Assembly: GCA_031276365.1 (NCBI GenBank)
Contig: JAISNG010000156.1
Coordinates: 1 to 10,957, forward strand
Length of the DNA: 10,957 nucleotides
Direction of reading: 5' to 3'
DNA from: Campylobacteraceae bacterium
GTDB lineage: Bacteria; Campylobacterota; Campylobacteria; Campylobacterales; Campylobacteraceae
Part shown: piece by piece, positions 5,428-10,957 of the stretch
Position numbering within the stretch: the stretch's first letter is position 1
Layout of the letters: the number at the start of each line of letters is the position of its first letter
The notes under the pieces: generated by a model
Seen by the model: only the letters and a program-made list of their open reading frames with translations
Databases searched by the model: none
Told to the model about the DNA's origin: nothing
Made by a program: the position numbers and the translations under genes

Positions 5428-6207
5428 TTAATTTTCTTTTGCCTGCGCGCAAATCTCTTCAACGCTCTTTTTTGGATAGATTATCTCGCCTTGCGGATTT
5501 TTCAGTACTTCCACACCGCAAATAGTGTCAGATATAAAAACAAATTCACCATTTTCATTGATATAGCCCCAATCGCTGCCTTTTTTCACATTTGCCAAAC
5601 CTTCAGGTGAAAAAGAGAAAGCGAAATCAAACTGCGGCGGAATTACAAATTTACCGTAGATATCAATAAAACCATCTTTAAGAAAACCATCTTCAGCATA
5701 CACGCCCACACGTGCCAAACCGTTGTCTGCAAAGTGGTCGGCAACTCTAAATTGCGGCTTGATAACGATATCTCCCGTAGCATTCACATATCCGTATTTA
5801 CCATCTTTTCCTACCATAGCAAAACCGTTTTTGGCAAAATGTCCGATATAGTCAAATTCAGACTTTACGATGATTGCGCCTTTTGTATCAACAAGTCCGT
5901 ATTTGCCATCTTTCTTAAACACTGCCAAGCTGTTTTTGGCAAAATTCTCAACATATTCAAATTGCAACGGAACTACAAGCTCTCCTTTGCGATTGATAAA
6001 ACCATATTTGCCATCTTTGCCGACCACTGCCAAACCGCTTTGCAAAAAATCCTGTGCCGTCTTAAACTGCGGCTCTATTACGACTTCGCCATTATCGTTC
6101 ATGTATCCAAACTGCCCATTTAGGCTAAATACCCTCAACTTATCCGAACAGCCGACAAATAGACAAAATACCGCCGCTAACAGTATAAATTTAACGATTT
6201 TATACAC
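5428..6207 (-). CDS. WG-repeat lipoprotein
   Basis: A 259-residue exported lipoprotein. Residues 1-19 are a signal peptide (MYKIVKFILLAAVFCLFVG) with lipobox LFVG-C20. The rest is almost entirely WG-type beta repeats of the form [DG-K-YG-x-I/V-(N/D)-x-x-G-x-x-V-I-x-P-Q-F]. The key glycine recurs at 34, 69, 104, 139, 179 and 214, a strict 35-residue period except for a 5-residue insertion in the fifth repeat. Repeats 2-4 share KDGKYG and are closely similar, which suggests recent duplication. A divergent Cys-containing tail follows (about 225-259). WG-repeat proteins are widespread but mostly uncharacterised; a cell-envelope protein-interaction role is inference. The start is GTG at 6207-6205, supported by GAGGAG five nt upstream. 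It has a possible promoter of its own and lies 84 nt downstream of the next minus-strand gene. Confidence 0.88.
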   Translation of the reverse strand: MYKIVKFILLAAVFCLFVGCSDKLRVFSLNGQFGYMNDNGEVVIEPQFKTAQDFLQSGLAVVGKDGKYGFINRKGELVVPLQFEYVENFAKNSLAVFKKDGKYGLVDTKGAIIVKSEFDYIGHFAKNGFAMVGKDGKYGYVNATGDIVIKPQFRVADHFADNGLARVGVYAEDGFLKDGFIDIYGKFVIPPQFDFAFSFSPEGLANVKKGSDWGYINENGEFVFISDTICGVEVLKNPQGEIIYPKKSVEEICAQAKEN

Positions 6208-6241
6208 ACCAACTCCTCAATAAAACTCTTTTTTCGGATAG

Positions 6242-6247
6242 ATTATA
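6242..6247 (-). promoter_or_regulatory. Possible -10 box of the WG-repeat gene
   Basis: The minus strand reads TATAAT here, 34 nt before the GTG start, with a T-rich stretch (6271-6278 as A's on plus) further upstream. No good -35 hexamer is present. If real, the WG gene is transcribed apart from the gene at 6292-7431. Confidence 0.4.
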
Positions 6248-6291
6248 TATGTACTTTCACCACATATACACAAAAAAAATAACTCTAAAAA

Positions 6292-7431
6292 TCATCTTTC
6301 AATCGCTTTTAGTTCAAATCTCTTACCATCTTTGTGTTTGTAAAAACCGCTTGCCGCAATGCCGTATTCATCTAAATTAAGCGTATAAGTTCCGCTCGCG
6401 GCTTCTTTGTAAAACTCATCAAAAACAATGATTTTATCACTTTTGTATTTGAGTTTTAACTGCAAACTCTCTTTTTGTCCTTTGTAGCGCGCTTCACCTT
6501 TTGAAAAATCGTCGCCCATAATCCTGATTCGCAGTTCAAAATTCTTTTTAAGTCCTGTGGATGTGAAGTAAAACTCATTTGAAATATAAGCTCCGCAGTC
6601 ATATTCGGCATATTCGTCATTCTCCCATCCGTCATATATGTAGCAATGCTCTTCAAGTTTGACCATCTTATTGTCTGCTAATTTATATGTTGTGGATTGA
6701 GTCGAACGTCCGGCGCAGCACCTGCTTGTCTCAATAATGATTTTTTTCTCATTATCAAACCACAGACTTGTACCTTCTATCTCGCTTAAGAAAAATTTCT
6801 TATCTTTCCTGTCATATAAAAAGTAGTAACTATTGCTGTTACCAAGAGAACCCGACATATTGAGCAGTGAAAAATCCTCATTGCCGTCAAAGTTAAAATC
6901 CCCTTCGCTAAGGCATGTTCCGTAAAATTCCTTATCTTCTTCGCCGCTGTTGTAATAGTTGCATTCGCTTTCGATATCACTAAATGTTTGAATATATTTT
7001 TTGGACGATTTTTCAAAGATGTTGATTTGCGCATTTTGTACATCCGAAGGATACGACAACATAATAATATGATCTTTTCCTTCAAGTATCTCATTTACAG
7101 TTGTATTAAATGTAAATTCATCAGGAAAAAACTCGCCGTCTTTATCGCCATACCAAAAAACTTCCGGAGAATCTCCCAAATCGCAAAAATATAAGAAGCT
7201 TGGAGATTTTCCTTTGTAGCCTAAAATATACGGTTTGTGAGCGCACTCTACAAACACTCCTCTTATCTCTTGTAACAATTTGCCGCTTTTTGCATCGTAA
7301 ATATCAAGACCATTGTATTTTCCATCTTTTGACAAGGCAGATTTGGCTGTGAACTTGTCAAAACTTATTTCGCTTATATTTGCAAGCAATGCTTCTACGC
7401 AGAGTATAAACAAAATCAGATATTTACTCAT
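6292..7431 (-). CDS. Exported protein of unknown function with an Asp-rich calcium-type loop
   Basis: A 379-residue protein with an N-terminal signal peptide (MSKYLILFILCVEALLANIS, cleavage likely after LLA near residue 17) and no further membrane segments, so it is probably periplasmic. D178-F-N180-F-D182-G-N-E-D186 fits the DxNxDGxxD metal loop seen in FG-GAP, dockerin and XAC2610-like proteins. Adjacent cysteines at 238-239 (SRCCAGRST) and several more (for example in CNYY, GTC, HCYI and YDCG) suggest disulfides. The C-terminal part is beta-rich (ELRIRIMG, LQLKLKYK). I do not recognise the family with certainty. The ATG at 7431 is preferred over an in-frame ATG at 7446, because GGAGAC lies 8 nt before it and the upstream ATG has no ribosome site. 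It lies 68 nt after glyS with a hairpin between. Confidence 0.8.
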   Translation of the reverse strand: MSKYLILFILCVEALLANISEISFDKFTAKSALSKDGKYNGLDIYDAKSGKLLQEIRGVFVECAHKPYILGYKGKSPSFLYFCDLGDSPEVFWYGDKDGEFFPDEFTFNTTVNEILEGKDHIIMLSYPSDVQNAQINIFEKSSKKYIQTFSDIESECNYYNSGEEDKEFYGTCLSEGDFNFDGNEDFSLLNMSGSLGNSNSYYFLYDRKDKKFFLSEIEGTSLWFDNEKKIIIETSRCCAGRSTQSTTYKLADNKMVKLEEHCYIYDGWENDEYAEYDCGAYISNEFYFTSTGLKKNFELRIRIMGDDFSKGEARYKGQKESLQLKLKYKSDKIIVFDEFYKEAASGTYTLNLDEYGIAASGFYKHKDGKRFELKAIER

Positions 7432-7459
7432 ATGGGCTGTCTCCATTTTGGTTTTATCT

Positions 7460-7494
7460 GCGCCTTGATTTTACGCGATTGCTCTACAAGGCGC
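7460..7494 (-). terminator. Hairpin between glyS and the exported-protein gene
   Basis: GCGCCTTG (7460-7467) and CAAGGCGC (7487-7494) form a perfect 8-bp stem around a 19-nt loop, starting 5 nt after the glyS stop. The sequence following on the minus strand (AGATAAAACC) has no U run. It may be a weak or factor-dependent terminator or an RNA-processing or stabilising hairpin. Confidence 0.4.
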
Positions 7495-7499
7495 GCGAT

Positions 7500-9554
7500 T
7501 TACACGCTAATCTCTTTGATATCGGCTATAGATTTAAACGCTTTGTAGATGGAGGTTATGAGATTTAGGCGGTTTTGCTTGATTTTCTGGTCGTCAACAT
7601 TTACCATAACGTTATCAAAAAACGTATCTATAAAAGGCTTCAAAGCAAAAAGCGCTCTTAAATTTTCATCAAAACTTTCATACTCTTTGCCGACCGTTTT
7701 GGTATATGCCTCATAAAGCGACTTTTCGGCTTCATCTTGCAAAAGCACTTCGTACACGGCGTGTTCGGCATCGCAGTTTATATCTTTTATAATATTTGCA
7801 ACCCTTTTGAATGTTGAGAAAACCTCTTTAAAATTCGCTTCTTGAGTGATATTTTTCAGCGCTTCTATCTTTTCGGCAATCTTTACGATATCTCTCTCGC
7901 CACCCTCAATCACAGCAGTTATAATGGACGGATTAACTTTGTCAAACAGTTGATAAAGCCTCTCTATAAAGAAGTTTTCAAGCCCAAATATGTCAAAAGG
8001 CGCATAAAGTGCGCCAAGCTCGCCGAAAACCGTTCTTATGTTAAATTTCAGATTGTATTTCAAGACTATCTTTATCACGCCGTTTACCGCTCTGCGCAAG
8101 GCAAACGGGTCTTTCGTGCCTGTGGGGATTTTTCCTATACTAAAAAGCGCCATGAGAGAGTCTATCTTATTGCTAAGAGCGACAACTGCGCTAAAAAGAG
8201 TACTTGGAAGTACGCTCTCTTCGCTGTTTGGCAGATACTGTTCTTTCAAAGCAAGAGCAAGCATCTTATCTTCTTTGGCTTCTATGGCGTAATAATATCC
8301 GATTATGCCCTGAAGTTCGGGAAATTCGCCCACCATTTCGCTAAGCAAATCAGCTTTTGCTAAAGTAAGCGTCCTGCTTAAAAGCGCGCCAAGTTCCTCC
8401 TCGTTCAAATCCTCTCTTTGCGTAAAAAACGCTTTTTTGTTGGCATTTGCAAGATACGCGCCTATGCGCTCCTCTCTGCGTGATTTATCATAAAGCGAAC
8501 CCAAACTTTCAATATAAACTATGGATTTCAACCCTTCCGTCTGCAAACCTTTTTTCAAGTCGTTTTCATAGAAAAAGAGTGCGTCGCTGAGCCTTGCATG
8601 AAGCACTTTTTCATTACCTTTGATGATTAAAATATAGTCGTTGCTGACAGCATTTGAAACAACTACAAAATGACTGCTTAATTTGCCGTTTTCAAAAACA
8701 GGAAAATAGCGTTGATTCTCTTTCATGGATGTTATGATAACTTCTGGCGGCAGTTTTAAAAACAGTTCGTCAAAATTTCCCATCAATACGGTCGGATGTT
8801 CGGTGATAGCGACAACCTCTTCTAAAAGTTTGCTGTCTTTTTCCACATTTACATCACTTATGGCCTCAAGAGCCTCTATCTGGCTGACTATCTTTTCATA
8901 TCTCTCATCTTGAGAAAGCACGACAAAACCTCTCACCAACTCTTCAAAATAGTTGCCAACACTGCTGAATGTAAATTTGTTTGAAGTCAATGAACGGTGA
9001 GGATAGGTAAAACTGTTTGATTTGACGCCGAAAAGCTGAAGCTGAAGCACTTCATCTCCAAGCATCACGGTGAGCCATCTTATCGGACGTATGAAACTCT
9101 CCTCGCAATTACCCCATCGCATAGATTTGCCGAAATTCAGCGATTTTAAAAAGTCATTCAGTATCTTTTCCAAAAGCTCTTTGGATTCTTTGCCCTCTAT
9201 ATCTTTTTTGTAGTACAAAACTCTCTTATCGCCTTTTTGCGCACGTAAAAGTTCATCTACCTCAACGCCGCATTTTTTGGCAAAACCTGTCGCAGCCGCG
9301 CTCGGCAAGCCGTCAACAAACGCACTCTCTTCGGGCGCTCCGAAAAACTCTTCAAAATGGTTGGGCTGTTTGAGAAGAAAATTTTTATGCCAAAAAACAA
9401 GCCGTCTTGGCGTATAAAAAAAATCAAATTCGCTTAAAAGTTCGTTCGCCTCTAAAATCTTGCTCCATTTTGTCTTTATATTTGGCAGCTCTTTTAAAAA
9501 TGGTATGGCAGGCAGCTCCTCCACGCCAATCTCAATCAATAATGGTTTTTGCAT
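7500..9554 (-). CDS. glyS: Glycine--tRNA ligase beta subunit
   Basis: The 684-residue beta chain of the tetrameric (alpha2-beta2) glycyl-tRNA synthetase, which charges tRNA-Gly in the cytoplasm together with the GlyQ alpha chain. The N-terminus LLIEIGVEELPA is the family signature. TSMKENQRYFPVF (Met277) and IPTGTKDPFALRR (Pro477-Arg488) are conserved internal blocks, and a C-terminal helical region (about 570-684) fits the DALR-type anticodon-binding domain. Length is normal for the family. The start is ATG at 9554-9552; a GTG at 9569 in the same frame would add MRDTS, which other GlyS proteins lack, and has no ribosome site. The ribosome site for the ATG is itself poor (GCGAGA). glyQ is not in the window, so the two subunits are not adjacent on the 3' side of this gene. 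It is divergent from proA. Confidence 0.97.
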   Translation of the reverse strand: MQKPLLIEIGVEELPAIPFLKELPNIKTKWSKILEANELLSEFDFFYTPRRLVFWHKNFLLKQPNHFEEFFGAPEESAFVDGLPSAAATGFAKKCGVEVDELLRAQKGDKRVLYYKKDIEGKESKELLEKILNDFLKSLNFGKSMRWGNCEESFIRPIRWLTVMLGDEVLQLQLFGVKSNSFTYPHRSLTSNKFTFSSVGNYFEELVRGFVVLSQDERYEKIVSQIEALEAISDVNVEKDSKLLEEVVAITEHPTVLMGNFDELFLKLPPEVIITSMKENQRYFPVFENGKLSSHFVVVSNAVSNDYILIIKGNEKVLHARLSDALFFYENDLKKGLQTEGLKSIVYIESLGSLYDKSRREERIGAYLANANKKAFFTQREDLNEEELGALLSRTLTLAKADLLSEMVGEFPELQGIIGYYYAIEAKEDKMLALALKEQYLPNSEESVLPSTLFSAVVALSNKIDSLMALFSIGKIPTGTKDPFALRRAVNGVIKIVLKYNLKFNIRTVFGELGALYAPFDIFGLENFFIERLYQLFDKVNPSIITAVIEGGERDIVKIAEKIEALKNITQEANFKEVFSTFKRVANIIKDINCDAEHAVYEVLLQDEAEKSLYEAYTKTVGKEYESFDENLRALFALKPFIDTFFDNVMVNVDDQKIKQNRLNLITSIYKAFKSIADIKEISV

Positions 9555-9647
9555 ACTTGTATCTCGCACTTGTTAAAATCTTTTTAGAAAACAATCTTTT
9601 ATTTTAGCCAAAGGTATTTTAAATACGGCTTTTTTAAAAAGATTTGC

Positions 9648-9692
9648 AAGCGGCGAAATATAAACCGCTTAAAAGGCAAAAAAAGCTACAAT
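9648..9692 (+). promoter_or_regulatory. glyS-proA divergent intergenic region with small inverted repeat and possible proA -10
   Basis: Within the 173-nt divergent gap, AAGCGG (9648-9653) and CCGCTT (9665-9670) form a 6-bp inverted repeat spaced by 11 nt, an operator-like layout. It is followed by TACAAT at 9687-9692, a plausible -10 box for proA 35 nt before its start. A -35 box is not clear. Both assignments are by eye and tentative. Confidence 0.3.
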
Positions 9693-9727
9693 TAATTTTC
9701 ACAGTGCAAATTGAGGAGAAAGATTAT

Positions 9728-10957
9728 ATGGAAGATTTTTTGATAAAAGCAAAAAACGCCGCTAAAATTATTGCCAATTTAAAACCGTCGTTTAAAACAA
9801 AAGTCCTGCATGAGTTTGCAAACTCCATAAGACAAAATTACTCTGTTATCATAGACGCAAATGCACTTGATTTGAAGCACGCCAAAAATGATAACCTTAG
9901 CTGCTCTATAATAGACAGATTAAGACTAAATCAAGAACGTATTGAAGCTATGGCAAAAGCCATTGAAGAGATAGCTGCATTAAGAGAACCTGTCGGAAGG
10001 ATTTTAGACGGCTGGGTAGTACCTAACGGTCTTAGGATAGAAAAAGTAACCACCCCGATAGGCGTTGTGGGTATCATTTACGAAAGCCGCCCGAACGTTA
10101 CGAGTGATACTGCTGCACTTTGCTTTAAAAGCGGAAACATATGCGTCCTAAAAGGCGGCAAGGAAGCCGAAAAAAGTAACAAAGCAATAGTAACTGCCAT
10201 TCAAGAATCTCTTCAAAGATTTGATTTGCCGCTTGAGGCTGTTTCACTGCTGCCAGACTCTTCAAGAGAGGGCGTGGCTAAACTCATTAAAATGGATAAA
10301 TACGTCGATGTCATCATACCGCGAGGCGGAGCGTCGCTCATAAGCTTTATCAGTCAAAACTCAACGATTCCTGTCGTCAAACACGATAAAGGCGTATGTC
10401 ATGTATATATAGACGATGAAGCTGACTTGAAAAAGGCGATGGATATAGCCGTAAATGCCAAATGCAGCAGACCAAGCGCTTGCAACGCACTCGAAACGCT
10501 TTTGGTACATAAAAATATAGCGCATAAGATTTTGCCAGAACTCAATGAGAGATTTTTACAAGCAGGCACTGAGCTTAGAGGCTGCGAAAATACAGCTAAA
10601 ATCATAGAGGTTAAAGAGGCGAAAGATGATGACTACGGGCGCGAATATCTCGACAACATCCTGTGTATAAAGGTAGTAAATGATTTGGACGACGCGATAG
10701 AACATATCACAAGATACGGCTCGCTGCATTCCGAAGTTATAATAACCGAAAATTACACAAAAGCAGAAAAATTTATGCAAAATATTGACGCAGCGTGCAT
10801 TTATGTAAATGCTTCAAGTCGATTTACAGACGGCGGAGAGTTTGGATTTGGCGCGGAAGTCGGCATAAGCACAAATAAGCTGCATGCAAGAGGTCCAATG
10901 GGTATAAATGAACTTACGACGTACAAATATAAAGTTTACGGCGAGGGACAGATTCGT
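9728..10957 (+). CDS. proA: Glutamate-5-semialdehyde dehydrogenase (gamma-glutamyl phosphate reductase), 3' stop beyond window
   Basis: The second enzyme of proline synthesis: NADPH-dependent reduction of gamma-glutamyl phosphate to glutamate semialdehyde, in the cytoplasm. 410 codons are present without a stop. The sequence reaches the family's usual C-terminus (YKVYGEGQIR), so only the stop and at most a few codons are missing. Signatures are GVVGIIYESRPNVT near 115-130, VIIPRGG, VVKHDKGVCHVY, catalytic Cys252 in RPSACNALETL, and the C-terminal block SSRFTDGGEFGFGAEVGIST. The cofactor-region motif is KGGKEAEKSN where RGGSEA is more usual, a conservative change. The ATG at 9728 is supported by GAGGAG at 9713-9718. 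No proB is visible in the window; it may lie downstream. Confidence 0.96.
   Translation, partial: MEDFLIKAKNAAKIIANLKPSFKTKVLHEFANSIRQNYSVIIDANALDLKHAKNDNLSCSIIDRLRLNQERIEAMAKAIEEIAALREPVGRILDGWVVPNGLRIEKVTTPIGVVGIIYESRPNVTSDTAALCFKSGNICVLKGGKEAEKSNKAIVTAIQESLQRFDLPLEAVSLLPDSSREGVAKLIKMDKYVDVIIPRGGASLISFISQNSTIPVVKHDKGVCHVYIDDEADLKKAMDIAVNAKCSRPSACNALETLLVHKNIAHKILPELNERFLQAGTELRGCENTAKIIEVKEAKDDDYGREYLDNILCIKVVNDLDDAIEHITRYGSLHSEVIITENYTKAEKFMQNIDAACIYVNASSRFTDGGEFGFGAEVGISTNKLHARGPMGINELTTYKYKVYGEGQIR

Noticed and set aside
6246..6268. TATATGT/ACATATA hairpin as terminator of the gene at 6292-7431
   Set aside because: On the relevant strand the U-rich run precedes rather than follows the stem, and it overlaps the likely -10 box of the next gene.
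9555..9569. GTG start extending glyS by five residues
   Set aside because: The family N-terminus begins at the ATG just before LLIEIGVEELP, and the GTG has no ribosome site.

Overview
The window looks like chromosomal DNA of an AT-rich Campylobacterota (epsilonproteobacterial) cell, possibly of the Sulfurimonas/Helicobacter-like side. This rests on codon use, lysine- and phenylalanine-rich proteins, a separate glycyl-tRNA synthetase beta subunit, strong GGAG ribosome sites and a CT-dinucleotide contingency tract like those known from Helicobacter. The assignment is inference; there is no rRNA or other decisive marker here.

Positions 4-3498 (+) hold a tightly packed five-gene operon with junctions of 1 nt, an 11-nt overlap, 3 nt and 1 nt. 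It encodes a small HMA-like protein without cysteines, two small Gly/Ala-rich membrane proteins with Lys-rich tails, a P1B-type metal ATPase whose usual CPC membrane motif is replaced by Tyr-Ser-Cys, and a two-helix membrane protein with histidines. All P-type catalytic motifs are intact, so the pump should be active. Its substrate and the role of the four partners are not known to me. This is the best candidate for an undescribed system.

Positions 3499-5427 are mostly non-coding and filled with dispersed repeats of two related families, including a perfect 32-bp inverted repeat. In their midst, on the minus strand, lies a lipoprotein gene (4917-4137) whose 5' end contains (CT)12. The well-placed ATG and the lipoprotein body are in different frames. 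Gain of one CT unit or loss of two would join them, so the gene looks phase-variable and is OFF in this sequence.

Positions 5428-9554 (-) hold three genes read toward lower coordinates: glyS (glycyl-tRNA synthetase beta chain), an exported protein with an Asp-rich calcium-type loop, and a WG-repeat lipoprotein. proA (gamma-glutamyl phosphate reductase) is divergent from glyS and runs to the right edge; it is essentially complete except for its stop codon.
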